64,000 nt of DNA, taken from positions 248,001 to 312,000 of the forward strand of contig NZ_JALXXL010000001.1 of the NCBI RefSeq assembly GCF_025152525.1, given 5' to 3'. Below, piece by piece: positions 31,349-40,540 of this stretch. The stretch is from Corynebacterium sp. p3-SID1056. GTDB lineage: Bacteria > Actinomycetota > Actinomycetes > Mycobacteriales > Mycobacteriaceae. Numbering within the stretch: the stretch's first letter is position 1; every line of letters starts with the position of its first letter. A program made the position numbers and the translations under genes. Under the pieces are notes generated by a model that worked only from the letters and a program-made list of their open reading frames with translations, did not search any database and had not been told where the DNA came from.

Positions 31349-32875
31349 TTACTCCTTGTCGCTCGTGTGTTGGTAACCGCGCTGGGCAAGCGCCCTGCGC
31401 ATTTCTTCGCGATCGTCGAAGTGGTGCGTGGTCGTGCCCACGATCTGGCCGACCTCGTGGCCTTTGCCCACTACCACGATCGCGTCACCCGGCTGCGCCC
31501 AGGCGACGAGCTGGTCGATGGCGCCGGCGCGGCTTGCGTCCTCGCGGATCTCCACGCCGGGGGCGGCTTCCTTCTCGGCGCCGGCGCGGACCGCAGCGCG
31601 GATGGCTGCTGGGTCCTCGGTGCGCGGGTTGTCGTCCGCCACCACGACAAAGTCGGCGCCGCGCGCTGCCTCCGCGCCCATGATTTCCCGCTTGGAGGCG
31701 TCGCGGTCGCCGCCGGCGCCGACGACGATGCCGACACGACCTTGCACCTGTGATCGCAGCGTTGTGAGCACCGCGGCGATCGCCGCCGGCTTGTGAGCGT
31801 AGTCCACCACGGCGATGAAGTCCTGCCCTGCGTCGATGCGCTCCATGCGCCCGGGTACGGCCGCTTGCGTAAGTCCGTGGACAAAGGCGTCGAGGTCGAC
31901 GCCCACACGATTGGCCAGGCCCGCCGCGAGTGCCGCATTGGCGACGTTAAACGCGCCCGGCAGTGGCAGGCGGAACTGTAACGTCTGCCCCGCGACCTGC
32001 AGCTGCACCTCCTGGGCCCCGGTGTCCTCCACCGACAGCTGCGTTGCCGAAATGTCGACGCCTGCTTGGCCGCGCGTGCCCACGGTGAGCGGGTCAGCGG
32101 CGCGGTCCGCCATGCGCTCGCCCCATGCATCGTCGACGCAGACGACGCTCGAGCGCGCGGCGAGTGGCGAGGCAGCGTCGAAAAACAGCGCCTTCGCCTC
32201 GAAGTAATCCTCCATCGTGGGGTGGAAATCCAGGTGGTCCTGGCTCAGGTTGGTAAAGCCGGCGACGTCGAAGTCCGTGCCTCCGACCCGGCCGAGCATG
32301 AGCGCGTGCGAGGACACTTCCATCACCACGTGCGTGACGCCCTCGTCGCGCATCTGTGCAAAGAGGCGCTGCAGGTCGGGTGCTTCCGGGGTGGTCAGCT
32401 TGCTCGGCACCTCAACGCCCGCGATCCGAGTGCCGGTGGTGCCGATCAGCCCGACCGTGCAACCTGCGGCGGCAAGGCCGCGCTCCAACAGGTAGGTGGT
32501 GGTCGTTTTGCCCGAGGTGCCCGTCACGCCGATGAGCGTCATGTCACGGGAGGGGTAGCCGTAGACCGCGGCGGAGACTTCGCCGAGGATGGCGCGCACG
32601 TCGTCGACGACCAGCACTGGGCGCGTGTCACCGGTGGCGGCGATGATGTCCAGGCCGGCGGCGTCGGTAAGCATTGCTTGCGCCTTGCTTTCCGCGGCAA
32701 ACGACGCGCCGTGCACCCGCGTGCCAGGCAGCGCGGCGAACAGCCCACCCGGGTCAAGCGCAGCGGAATCAAGGCTGATGGAGCGCACGGTCATCTGTGT
32801 AGCCGGCGGGTTGACCACGCGCGCACCTGCCAATTCGGCGAGCTGATCAAGCGTGGGTGCCTCGTGGGAAGTCAT
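31349..32875 (-). CDS. murE: UDP-MurNAc-tripeptide synthetase
   Basis: Adds the third residue, meso-diaminopimelate, to the wall precursor; 508 aa. ATP site GVTGTSGKTTTTYLL, FTNLSQDHLDFH, and the substrate-binding motif DNPRTEDP. The DNPR form is the one seen in meso-DAP-adding enzymes and fits corynebacterial wall chemistry. The ATG at 32875 has GAAGGAG five bases upstream, inside the end region of ftsI; the frame upstream (MTHDEGDP) lacks a site. Overlap with ftsI is avoided by this start. Confidence 0.96.
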   Translation of the reverse strand: MTSHEAPTLDQLAELAGARVVNPPATQMTVRSISLDSAALDPGGLFAALPGTRVHGASFAAESKAQAMLTDAAGLDIIAATGDTRPVLVVDDVRAILGEVSAAVYGYPSRDMTLIGVTGTSGKTTTTYLLERGLAAAGCTVGLIGTTGTRIAGVEVPSKLTTPEAPDLQRLFAQMRDEGVTHVVMEVSSHALMLGRVGGTDFDVAGFTNLSQDHLDFHPTMEDYFEAKALFFDAASPLAARSSVVCVDDAWGERMADRAADPLTVGTRGQAGVDISATQLSVEDTGAQEVQLQVAGQTLQFRLPLPGAFNVANAALAAGLANRVGVDLDAFVHGLTQAAVPGRMERIDAGQDFIAVVDYAHKPAAIAAVLTTLRSQVQGRVGIVVGAGGDRDASKREIMGAEAARGADFVVVADDNPRTEDPAAIRAAVRAGAEKEAAPGVEIREDASRAGAIDQLVAWAQPGDAIVVVGKGHEVGQIVGTTTHHFDDREEMRRALAQRGYQHTSDKE

Positions 32876-32904
32876 TGGGTCTCCTTCATCGTGTGTCATT
32901 GTCG

Positions 32905-34959
32905 CTACTGCGCCTGCAGCACTAAGGGTTTCGCCTCGGGGCTCGGCGGGATGTTCTCGCGGTTGAGCAGCCACGCCGCGATCTCTTTGAACACCGGTGC
33001 TGCGGACTGTCCGCCCCGGCCGCCCTCGAGCGGGCCGCGCTGCGGTTCGTCGAGCATCAGCGCAACGACGAAGCGCGGATCATCTGCAGGTGCAATACCT
33101 GCGAAGGTAATCCAGTAGCGGCTCTGCGAGTACGCGCCGGTTTCCTCGTCGACCTTCTGCGCAGTACCGGTCTTGCCGGAGAGCTGGTAGCCCTCGATGC
33201 CGTTGCCCTGGGCGGTGCCATTTTGCACACCGTTCGGGTCTTCTTGGAAGGTGGCGCGGAACATGTCGACGGTCGTGCGCGCGGTCTCCGGGCTGACCAC
33301 CCGCGTGGTCGCCGGCTCCTGCTGGTCCATCTCCTCGCCGTCCGAGCCGGTGATCCGGGAGACGATGCGCGGCTCGATGCGCTCGCCGCCGTTGGCCAGG
33401 GTTTGGAACACGCTTGCCATCTGCAGCGCCGTCCAGCTCATGCCCTGCCCGATCGGCAGGTTGGCAAAGGTGCCGCCAGACCACTGCTCGAGCACCGGCA
33501 GGATACCGGCCGATTCGTTCGGCAGCTCGATGCCGGTGGTCTTGCCCAGGCCGAAGCGCTGCAGGTAGTCCCAGTAGCGCTCCTCGCCCAGGCGCTGCGC
33601 CAGCTGCAGGGTGCCCACGTTGGAGGACTTACCAAAGATGCCGGCGGTGGTGTACGGCAGCTCGCCGTGCTCCCAGGCGTCGGCGACCGTCACCCCCGCC
33701 ATATCGATGGATCCGGGGACCGTGTGGACCTCCTCCGGGTTCGTCGTGCCTTCCTCGATGGAGGCTGCGGCGGTGATGATCTTGGCCACCGATCCGGGTT
33801 CGAACGGGTGCGAGATGGCGTTGTTTTCAAAGTCGCGGCCCTCCGCGAGCTGCTTCTCGACGTCCGCGTTCGGGTCAATCGTGCCCGTATTCGCCATCGC
33901 CAGCACCTCGCCGGTGCGCGCGTCAAGCACGACCGCCTCGGCGCCCTTGGCCTGCGAATTCGCCTTCGCCTGCTCGAGGGTTTGCTGCACAAAGGTCTGC
34001 AAATCCAAGTCGATCGTCAGCTCAACTTCTGCCCCGTCAACCGGCGGCACCACGTCGCGCAGGGTGCCCGGGATTGCCATGCCTTTGCCGGAGACGTCCT
34101 CGGTCGAGCGGCCGTTAATACCGGTGAGCACCGCGTCGCTGGAGGCCTCCAGGCCGAACTGGCCCTGGCCGTCCATGGACACCTTGCCCACAATGTTCTC
34201 GCCAATCGCGCCGTTGGGGTACTTGCGGATGTCTTGGTGGTCAGCCGCCAAGCCCTGGAACGTGCGCGCCAAACCCATCGCTACGTCCGGGTCGACGTTG
34301 CGTACCAGCACCTCGTAGTTACTGTCAGCGTGCAGCTTCTCGTGGATGTCCTTCGAGCTGACCGCGCCGATTTTGCGTTCTTCGTTGTCCTTCGCGTCGG
34401 TGACTTTGGCCCCCGATCCGCCCTCGGCGTCGATGTCGGCCAGGGCGCGGTCAAGCACCTCCATGCGGGTCTCATCGTCACCTGGCTCCGGGAGCACGTA
34501 GTCATTTCCGATGATCACGGGGATGGAGTTGGCCATCTTGCGCAGGTAGTCCTCCGCGCGCGCACCGAGCTGCGCCTGGATGCTGTCTTCGGACACGCCG
34601 TCATTGCGCATCTGCAGGGTCAGCATCTCCTCGACCTCGCCGCGCAGCACCTTCGGCGAGACCGTCAGCGAGCGGGCCTGCATGGTGTAGGCGAGTTGGT
34701 TACCTTCGCGGTCGACGACCTGTCCGCGGCGCGCCGGATCAACGTAGACGCGGGTGCGCTGGATTTGCGCCTGTTCGCGCAGGTCCGGGCCCCACACCAC
34801 CTGGACCCATGCAAGGCGGGCGATGAGGATCACAGCAACGACAATCACCGCGGTCACCACGATCCCCACCCGCGTATTCGTCATTTGGCGCATCATCGAC
34901 GCCTGCGGTTGAGGGGACCGCGCATCGCCACGTGGCCCTCGCGACCCCGAATCCACCAC
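32905..34959 (-). CDS. ftsI: Septal transpeptidase FtsI (PBP3)
   Basis: Class B penicillin-binding protein that crosslinks septal wall; 684 aa. Short cytoplasmic tail, one membrane helix (about 31-52), dimerisation domain, then transpeptidase domain. Active-site motifs are EPGSVAKI (Ser about 390), KSSNVGT, and LSGKTGTAQK. Start is a GTG with GAAGGAG five to six bases upstream, followed by a second GTG. The insert at about 170-205, rich in Asp, Glu and Gly, is not part of the catalytic fold. Confidence 0.97.
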   Translation of the reverse strand: MVDSGSRGPRGDARSPQPQASMMRQMTNTRVGIVVTAVIVVAVILIARLAWVQVVWGPDLREQAQIQRTRVYVDPARRGQVVDREGNQLAYTMQARSLTVSPKVLRGEVEEMLTLQMRNDGVSEDSIQAQLGARAEDYLRKMANSIPVIIGNDYVLPEPGDDETRMEVLDRALADIDAEGGSGAKVTDAKDNEERKIGAVSSKDIHEKLHADSNYEVLVRNVDPDVAMGLARTFQGLAADHQDIRKYPNGAIGENIVGKVSMDGQGQFGLEASSDAVLTGINGRSTEDVSGKGMAIPGTLRDVVPPVDGAEVELTIDLDLQTFVQQTLEQAKANSQAKGAEAVVLDARTGEVLAMANTGTIDPNADVEKQLAEGRDFENNAISHPFEPGSVAKIITAAASIEEGTTNPEEVHTVPGSIDMAGVTVADAWEHGELPYTTAGIFGKSSNVGTLQLAQRLGEERYWDYLQRFGLGKTTGIELPNESAGILPVLEQWSGGTFANLPIGQGMSWTALQMASVFQTLANGGERIEPRIVSRITGSDGEEMDQQEPATTRVVSPETARTTVDMFRATFQEDPNGVQNGTAQGNGIEGYQLSGKTGTAQKVDEETGAYSQSRYWITFAGIAPADDPRFVVALMLDEPQRGPLEGGRGGQSAAPVFKEIAAWLLNRENIPPSPEAKPLVLQAQ

Positions 34960-35013
34960 GTGTACTCCTTCTATGTGTTCCGTGTCCGCGCCTGCGGATG
35001 CAGGTACCTCATC

Positions 35014-35703
35014 TTAGAAGTTCGAGGCGACGTTTGGTTGATACGGCGCGACATTATCAAGCTGCTGTGCCGGCGCCGGCCGGCGGTTGTTGCCGCCCGG
35101 TGTGGCGGTGAGTGAATCGCCGATCTCGTCGGTCGCTTCCCTATCGCTCGACGCGCGACCAGCGTCGGCCTGCGCGCTGTTGACGTCGATGACCTTCGCG
35201 TTGGCTTCCGGATCGAACTCGCGACGCACGTGCGTCGCCCCGTTTTCCTTCACGTCTACAATGCCCGGCTGCGAGGCCACCAGCATGCCCTGCTCGGAAG
35301 CGCGCTGCGCCAGCTCGGCCGAAGAGCGGCGCTGCTCCAAATCGCGATTGAGCGTTTCGACCTCAGCCGCCAGGTTGCGCTCCTGCTTCTGCAGCTCCTG
35401 GATGCTAAACGACTGCGACGTCGCCAACCCGGACAGCCCCATCGCCGCCAGCACTCCGGCAATCAACAGCGGCACACCGATGGAGGAAAGCTTGGAAAAG
35501 CGGTGCGGGGCATCCGTCACGCGCGCCTCGGCCACGCGCCGGCCGCGCACAGAGACGACCTGGCTCGAGCCCAGCCGCCCGCGAGCCTTCTCGTGCGGCA
35601 CGTGCGGCCGCGCCACCCGTGTGCGCGGCGTCGCTTGCCGGGATGGGCGGGGCCGCGTGAGCGTGCTTGTCGACGCCACCGCGTTGAAGTCTCGTGCTCC
35701 CAT
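35014..35703 (-). CDS. ftsL: FtsL-like bitopic division protein
   Basis: 229 aa. A basic cytoplasmic tail of about 75 residues, one membrane helix (about 76-97, IGVPLLIAGVLAAMGLSGLA), then a short leucine-zipper coil (SIQELQKQERNLAAEVETLNRDLEQ) and a Pro/Asp-rich tail. This is the layout of FtsL/DivIC-type proteins, and the position between rsmH and ftsI is the ftsL locus. Sequence conservation in this family is weak, so the name rests on place and architecture. Confidence 0.75.
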   Translation of the reverse strand: MGARDFNAVASTSTLTRPRPSRQATPRTRVARPHVPHEKARGRLGSSQVVSVRGRRVAEARVTDAPHRFSKLSSIGVPLLIAGVLAAMGLSGLATSQSFSIQELQKQERNLAAEVETLNRDLEQRRSSAELAQRASEQGMLVASQPGIVDVKENGATHVRREFDPEANAKVIDVNSAQADAGRASSDREATDEIGDSLTATPGGNNRRPAPAQQLDNVAPYQPNVASNF

Positions 35704-35729
35704 AGTCTTTGCGTCCTTTTCGGCCGGTG

Positions 35730-36737
35730 TTATGTGGACAGTTTCTCTACTCCCCGCACCCTCACGGGTGCGGCGCGCGGGTTACGCTCAATTTCCTCTT
35801 TCGACGCCCGCTCCGCCCCATTGGTGATTGGGGCGAACTTTGCTGCAGTGCCGGGCAAGTCCATCGGCAGGCCCGGTGGCGTCTTTGAGGTAGTCAGCTC
35901 GCGAAGCGCGGACTTGATGATCTTGTCCTCGTGCGACTGATAGCTCATAAACACCACCCGCCCGCCCGGCGCGAGCAAGCTCGTAATGACCGGGATGACG
36001 CCCCGGATCGCGTCGAGCTCACCGTTGACCTCCACGCGCAGCGCCTGGAATGTGCGCTTCGCGGGGTGCCCGCCCGTGCGGCGAGTGGCCGCCGGGATGG
36101 TGTCGTAGAGCAGCTCGACGAGCCGCGCACTGGTGCGAAACGGCTCCCGCTCGCGCTCCTTGATCACCGCAGAAGCGATCTTGCCGGCGAAGCGCTCATC
36201 GCCATACGTCTTGAGCACCCGGGCGAGCTCGCCGTGGTCGTAGGTGTTGAGCACCTCCGCTGCGGTGATCCCGCGGGTGGGGTCCATCCGCATATCCAGA
36301 GGCGCATCTACGCGGTAGGCAAAACCGCGCTCCTCCTGGTCGAGCTGCATCGACGACACACCCAGATCGAACAGCGCGCCGGCGATGCCATGCTCGCGAG
36401 CAAGGTCGAAGATGTCGCCCTCAGCATCGCCGATCGCTTCGCCCATTGCATCAAAGCGCGCCTGCACCGCGGCGAAACGTTCGCCGAAAGGAGCCAGGCG
36501 TTCGCTCGCCTGCGCGAGCGCATTGGGGTCACGGTCCACACCAATGACCCGTGCCTCTGGGAACGTGCGGAGGAAGTGTTCGGTGTGTCCGCCGGCGCCG
36601 AGCGTGGCGTCGATAAGCACTGCATTGGGGCCCACTGCCGGGGCGAGCAACTCGGCCATGCGATCGCGCATCACCGGCACATGGCCGTGATTCGCCGCAA
36701 CGGAGAAATCCATCGCCGAGATCTCATGGTTTGCCAT
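35730..36737 (-). CDS. rsmH: 16S rRNA (cytosine-1402-N4)-methyltransferase
   Basis: Methylates C1402 of 16S rRNA in the ribosomal P site, formerly MraW; 335 aa. SAM-binding block [19 protein letters not shown], then [27 protein letters not shown] and AAEVLNTY, all RsmH hallmarks. ATG with GGAGGGAGGATCC upstream. A 189-bp leader with a conserved RNA hairpin separates it from mraZ. Confidence 0.97.
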   Translation of the reverse strand: MANHEISAMDFSVAANHGHVPVMRDRMAELLAPAVGPNAVLIDATLGAGGHTEHFLRTFPEARVIGVDRDPNALAQASERLAPFGERFAAVQARFDAMGEAIGDAEGDIFDLAREHGIAGALFDLGVSSMQLDQEERGFAYRVDAPLDMRMDPTRGITAAEVLNTYDHGELARVLKTYGDERFAGKIASAVIKEREREPFRTSARLVELLYDTIPAATRRTGGHPAKRTFQALRVEVNGELDAIRGVIPVITSLLAPGGRVVFMSYQSHEDKIIKSALRELTTSKTPPGLPMDLPGTAAKFAPITNGAERASKEEIERNPRAAPVRVRGVEKLST

Positions 36738-36814
36738 CCGAGGATCCTCCCTCCGTCACACTTGCCGTTTCCTTCACGCCCAAACCCACACGTGGGGAGC
36801 GCATAGAGCCCTGC

Positions 36815-36868
36815 CCGGGGCGGCTGTTCTGATGTCGGGGAAGTACACCAGAACGCTTCACGCCCCGG
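36815..36868 (-). ncRNA. mraW RNA motif in the rsmH leader
   Basis: Nested hairpin on the minus strand: outer stem CCGGGGCG with CGCCCCGG, inner stem GTTCTG with CAGAAC. The terminal loop contains CTTCCCC. The mraW RNA motif described in actinobacteria sits before mraW (rsmH) and, as I recall it, is defined by a stem with a highly conserved CUUCCCC loop. Position, both stems and loop all match. It ends about 75 bp before the rsmH start. It probably controls the wall/division operon; its ligand or partner is unknown. Confidence 0.8.
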
Positions 36869-36926
36869 ACAGAGTCCGTACACGCTCTCCGTCAGTAGTC
36901 ACACGTCTACTGCCGGGTAGTCAGCC

Positions 36927-37361
36927 CTACAGCAGACCGGAGAGAATGTCGTCATCGTCCGCCGCCGAGAAGGCGGCTTCAGTCTCTTCTTGGTACTGAG
37001 CCCACGACTCAGCGTCCCAAATCTCGAGAAAATCCACCGAGCCGATCACCACGCACTCCTTCGTCAGAGAGGCGTACTGCCGGTGCGCCGGCGACAACGT
37101 AATACGGCCGGACCCATCCAGCGTTTGCTCATCCGCACTGGCAGCCAGGTTACGAATGAACGCGCGCGCCTTTGGGTTCGTCCGGGACGCCGCCGCGGCC
37201 TTCCTGGCCCTGGCGGTGAACTCCTCCCGCGGATACACCGCGAGCGAATGATCTTGCCCCTTCGTCACCATCAGCCCGTCCGCGAGCCCCTCACGGAACT
37301 TCGCGGGCAGCGTCAAGCGACCCTTGTCGTCCAGCTTGGGAGTGTAGGTTCCCAGAAACAT
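36927..37361 (-). CDS. mraZ: Transcriptional regulator MraZ
   Basis: 144 aa with two SpoVT/AbrB-like DNA-binding halves: [24 protein letters not shown] and [17 protein letters not shown]. Family members form ring oligomers that bind TGGG repeats before mraZ and repress the dcw operon. Matching repeats lie about 107 bp upstream. The ATG at 37361 gives the standard length; longer frames upstream cross the operator. Confidence 0.97.
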   Translation of the reverse strand: MFLGTYTPKLDDKGRLTLPAKFREGLADGLMVTKGQDHSLAVYPREEFTARARKAAAASRTNPKARAFIRNLAASADEQTLDGSGRITLSPAHRQYASLTKECVVIGSVDFLEIWDAESWAQYQEETEAAFSAADDDDILSGLL

Positions 37362-37467
37362 CCGGCGACCCACCTTCCCTTCACCTTCGGTATCGGCTCT
37401 GAAGTTTTCTCTACAGCGATTCGCGCCGCGCACGTAGTCAAGATGCGCGCCACTGCTCGCCGCTACG

Positions 37468-37493
37468 CCCCACCTTAACCCACTTTGCCCCAC
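37468..37493 (-). promoter_or_regulatory. MraZ operator: three TGGG boxes at 10-bp period
   Basis: On the minus strand GTGGGG, GTGGG and GTGGGG follow one another exactly 10 bp apart. That is the published MraZ operator geometry of TGGGN boxes spaced by five bases. They lie about 107 bp before mraZ. A possible TTGACT -35 (37441-37436) follows them, so the boxes sit just upstream of or within the promoter. Confidence 0.8.
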
Positions 37494-37561
37494 AAACGCC
37501 ACACCACAGACAAACTTTCGCCGTCTATCCCCCATTTCCGCTGGTAACGGCCGAGAAATTT

Positions 37562-37682
37562 GGTGGGGAGAAATCCCCTGAACAAGCCCGAAATGGCCGC
37601 GTTCCCTCGCATGTACCGCCGATTCCGCGCGCCCCCACGCACGAGGTGGCACGCAGAGGGGGACCGGTGGGGGAAAGTGGGG
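37562..37682 (+). repeat. Second, inverted set of MraZ-like G-rich boxes
   Basis: On the plus strand GGGGG (37658), TGGGGG (37668) and TGGGG (37678) are again at 10-bp period, the opposite orientation to the mraZ operator. One more GTGGGG is at 37564. They lie in the 394-bp gap between the DUF3040 and mraZ genes, which otherwise holds only the DUF3040 terminator and the mraZ promoter region. Confidence 0.5.
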
Positions 37683-37698
37683 AATCTTCCGCGGGCAC

Positions 37699-37729
37699 GA
37701 AAAAAGCGCACCCCACGCGGGGATGCGCT
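37699..37729 (-). terminator. Terminator after the DUF3040 gene
   Basis: On the minus strand AGCGCA-T-CCCCGCG loops back to GGGGTGCGCT and is followed by TTTTTT and CGTGCC. It starts 27 bp after the DUF3040 stop and separates it from the mraZ promoter, so the dcw operon proper begins with mraZ. Confidence 0.85.
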
Positions 37730-37755
37730 AAGAAAACTCTACTTTCGCGGCGGAG

Positions 37756-38145
37756 CTACTGGCGGTCTTCGAAACGGCGACGGAAGCTCTCCTCCAGCGA
37801 GGCGCCGCGCTGCGAACGCTGCTTCGCCCCCTGGCGCGGCCGCACGTGCGCAGTCGGCCCCGACGGAGTACGCAGCGCCATCACTCCGCCCACCATCATG
37901 ACGCCGAAGCCGACAATGCTCAGCAGCACCATCCACACGCTCACCGTAGCGAGCGCCACGCCACCCAGTAGCAACACGAGACCGAGCACCATCAGCGCCA
38001 CGCTGCGGAGCGTAAGTTTGCCCGCCGGGCGCTCGCCGCCAAAGCTCACCTCTTGCACCACGGAGCTCCCGAACTTCGGGTCCTCCGCAAGGAGGGACTG
38101 CTCAATCTCGCGGAGCGCGCGCTGTTCCTGTTCAGAAAGAGACAA
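37756..38145 (-). CDS. DUF3040 membrane protein
   Basis: 129 aa. N-terminal MSLSEQEQRALREIEQSLLAEDP is the DUF3040 hallmark. Two adjacent membrane helices (about 47-66 and 70-92) and a basic tail follow. The family is actinobacterial and unknown in function; it often lies beside mraZ. TTG start with GGAGAG about ten bases upstream. Confidence 0.85.
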   Translation of the reverse strand: MSLSEQEQRALREIEQSLLAEDPKFGSSVVQEVSFGGERPAGKLTLRSVALMVLGLVLLLGGVALATVSVWMVLLSIVGFGVMMVGGVMALRTPSGPTAHVRPRQGAKQRSQRGASLEESFRRRFEDRQ

Positions 38146-38261
38146 TGGTTCACTCTCCAGCTACACGACGGACATTCTTATCACTACAACGGTCATCCTA
38201 CCCAGATTGTTCCCGCCGCTGAATTCCTTTTTGCAACCACCGGCCCCGGCTGCACGCCGAC

Positions 38262-38714
38262 CTAGGCGACGAGCGGTGCGCCTGCGCCAAAATCGGGCTG
38301 CGCAAACTCGTAGAAGCGTTCCGCCTGCCCCAAAAGCTCCATCACGCGCCCTGCCGGAATCTCACGTTGGATCCCGGAGGCGACGCGCCCGCGAAGCGCG
38401 GAGTACCTCCGGAAGCGTTCCGCCCACTGCTTACCTTCGGCCCCAGTCAAAGCCAATTTGTCCCACGCGCTGCTCGGCAGCCGCTTCCTCTTGCGCACCA
38501 CCGGCGAGGTCGCGCACACCGCGCCCGCGATCCGCAGCGCCGCAAGATACGACTGCTCCAGGGCTACATCTTCACGTCCCGCCTCCAGCTCGATGTGCGC
38601 CTGGGCAATAAAACCGTCCGCGGCGGCCAGAAATCGGTCCCGCTTGCCGGCGGCCGGCGCGCGTGAGGTGGTGGCAGAGACGACGCTCGTAGTGGCAATA
38701 GCTGTGGTCTGCAT
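38262..38714 (-). CDS. SAV_6107-type HEPN domain protein
   Basis: 150 aa, mostly helical: a helix with LAAADGFIAQAHIELEAG, then SYLAALRIAGAVCATSPV, then a basic turn and a C-terminal helix with ELLGQAERFYEFAQPD. The pattern matches the actinobacterial SAV_6107 group of HEPN-fold proteins commonly found near the dcw cluster. I do not see the R-X4-6-H motif of HEPN RNases, so a toxin role is not supported. ATG at 38714 with AAGGAG upstream. Divergent from the GNAT gene. Confidence 0.75.
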   Translation of the reverse strand: MQTTAIATTSVVSATTSRAPAAGKRDRFLAAADGFIAQAHIELEAGREDVALEQSYLAALRIAGAVCATSPVVRKRKRLPSSAWDKLALTGAEGKQWAERFRRYSALRGRVASGIQREIPAGRVMELLGQAERFYEFAQPDFGAGAPLVA

Positions 38715-38841
38715 AATGTGTGCTCCTTCTGTCGTGTATTGCTTTGCACTGTACGAAGGGACCCAAACATCCACGCACGCCTTTTCGCTCATGTGTTCGA
38801 ACTTCGGGGTTTTCCGGCGGCCCGCCGCCCACCGTGGTTCC

Positions 38842-39408
38842 ATGGGAGGCGTGACCGTCGACATCCGCCGCCTCAGCGCCGCCGAGTTCAGCATGCTCGC
38901 CCCGCAGCTTGTAGACATCTACCTCGATGCCATGGACTACTCGCGCACCATCCGCACCGAGCGCATCCGCGTGTGGCGCCGCGACGTGACCACCCCCGGC
39001 TTCTGCGCCTTCGCGGCAGTGTCAGGAGAGCGCCTCGTCGGCATCGCCTACGGCTTTCTCGGCCAGCGGGAGCGCTGGTGGGATCGCCAGCTCATCCGCG
39101 CCCTCCGCGAGAACAACCACCTCGACGACGCCGCCAAAGCGATGCTGCGCAGCTACTTCGAGGTCGCAGAAGTCCACGTCGCCCCGTCTGCGCAGTCCCG
39201 CGGCTTTGGCACGGCGCTCCTTCGCTCGCTTCTCGACGCCGCGCCCGCCCACTGGGCCCTCCTGTCCACCCCCGAGGCACCCGGGGAAGCCAACGGCGCC
39301 TTCCACCTCTACCGTGCCTTCGGTTTTACAGACATCGCCCGCAACTTCTACTACTCCGGCGACCCGCGCCCGTTTGCTATCTTGGGGCGCCGCCTGCCCT
39401 GTGGGTAA
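38842..39408 (+). CDS. GNAT family N-acetyltransferase
   Basis: 188 aa single GNAT fold. The acetyl-CoA loop is VHVAPSAQSRGFGTALLRSLL, a close form of Q/R-X-X-G-X-G/A. The end, GAFHLYRAFGFTDIARNF, matches the last conserved strand. Substrate unknown. Two starts are possible, ATG 38842 and GTG 38851; GGGAGG is too close to the GTG to serve it. Followed after 40 bp by the prenyl synthase gene on the same strand. Confidence 0.88.
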   Translation: MGGVTVDIRRLSAAEFSMLAPQLVDIYLDAMDYSRTIRTERIRVWRRDVTTPGFCAFAAVSGERLVGIAYGFLGQRERWWDRQLIRALRENNHLDDAAKAMLRSYFEVAEVHVAPSAQSRGFGTALLRSLLDAAPAHWALLSTPEAPGEANGAFHLYRAFGFTDIARNFYYSGDPRPFAILGRRLPCG

Positions 39409-39448
39409 CCTGGGGCAGAACATCTACCTCAGCAAAGGAGCCGACCTC

Positions 39449-40540
39449 GTGGCTAACAGGAGCACCCCACTCGAGCACATCCCGGCAGCGGTCGAGGCAC
39501 AGCTGCGCGAGTTCTTCGCCTCCCAGCGCGACGCCGTCGGCCGCATCGGCGAGCCTGTGTCCAATGCCGTCGCGCACTTGGAACGCTTCGTCCTCGGCGG
39601 CGGCAAGCGCATCCGCCCGCTCTACGGCTGGGCTGGATTCGTCGGCGGGGGTGGTGTCGAGCGCAGCGGCGAGGATCCGGACGCCGTGCTACGCGCAGTC
39701 AGCTCGCTGGAGTTTATCCAGGCGTGCGCGCTGATCCACGACGACATCATCGACGCCTCCGACACCCGCCGCGGCAACCCCACCGTCCACCGCGCCGTTG
39801 AGGCGGCACACCGCGCCGCCGGCAGGCGTGGCGACGCCGCCGAGTTCGGCGAAAACGCCGCCATCCTGATCGGGGATCTCGCACTCGTCTGGGCCGAGGA
39901 CATGTGGCGCTACTCGGGCCTCAGCGCTGCCGCCTTAGCCCGCGCCGCGCAGCCCTGGCGAGGGATGCGCACCGAGGTCATCGGCGGCCAGCTGCTCGAC
40001 ATCATGCTGGAAGGCCAAGGCAGCGAATCCATCGAACTCGCCGACCGCGTCAACCGCTTCAAGACCGCCGCCTACACCATCGAGCGCCCCCTCCATCTGG
40101 GCGCGGCGTTGGCTGGGGCTCCGCAGGAAATAATCGACGCGTTCCGCGGCTACGGACGCGACATCGGCATCGCTTACCAGCTGCGCGACGACATCCTCGG
40201 CGTCTTCGGCGACTCCGCCGTCACCGGCAAACCCGCCGGCGACGATATCCGCGAGGGCAAGCGCACCGTCTTATACGCCACCGCGCTCGAACTGCTCGAC
40301 GACTCCGACCCTGCGGCCGCCGCAGAACTGCGCGCCGGCATTGGCACCGCAACGGCCCCCGCGGATCTCGCGCGGCTGGCTGAGGTGATTGCGGAAAGTG
40401 GGGCGCGAGAAAGCGTCGAGAAGCGAATCGAGGCACTGACCGCTTCCGGGCTCGCGCACCTCGAACGAGCCGACATCGACGCCGAGGTCGCGGACACGCT
40501 GCGCCAGCTGGCGATTCGCTCCACCGAACGGCGGGCCTAA
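39449..40540 (+). CDS. Polyprenyl (geranylgeranyl-type) diphosphate synthase
   Basis: Chain-elongating trans-prenyl transferase, 363 aa. First Asp-rich motif is LIHDDIIDASDTRRG, second is YQLRDDILGVFGD, and FVLGGGKRIRPLY binds isopentenyl diphosphate. Product length cannot be read reliably; IdsA-type GGPP or longer is likely. The GTG at 39449 has AAGGAG eight bases before it and is preferred over upstream starts overlapping the GNAT gene. Next to mptB, with TAATG overlap; both act in lipid-linked envelope synthesis. Confidence 0.92.
   Translation: MANRSTPLEHIPAAVEAQLREFFASQRDAVGRIGEPVSNAVAHLERFVLGGGKRIRPLYGWAGFVGGGGVERSGEDPDAVLRAVSSLEFIQACALIHDDIIDASDTRRGNPTVHRAVEAAHRAAGRRGDAAEFGENAAILIGDLALVWAEDMWRYSGLSAAALARAAQPWRGMRTEVIGGQLLDIMLEGQGSESIELADRVNRFKTAAYTIERPLHLGAALAGAPQEIIDAFRGYGRDIGIAYQLRDDILGVFGDSAVTGKPAGDDIREGKRTVLYATALELLDDSDPAAAAELRAGIGTATAPADLARLAEVIAESGARESVEKRIEALTASGLAHLERADIDAEVADTLRQLAIRSTERRA

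Noticed and set aside
32066..35115. Long plus-strand frames opposite murE and ftsI
   Set aside because: Antisense shadows; the minus-strand genes have complete active-site motifs.
38262..38714. HEPN gene as an RNase toxin
   Set aside because: The R-X4-6-H catalytic motif of HEPN RNases is not seen, and there is no partner nucleotidyltransferase nearby.
38786..38805. Possible SOS (LexA) box between the HEPN and GNAT genes
   Set aside because: Only one half, GTTCGAAC, fits; the second half-site at the required spacing is missing.
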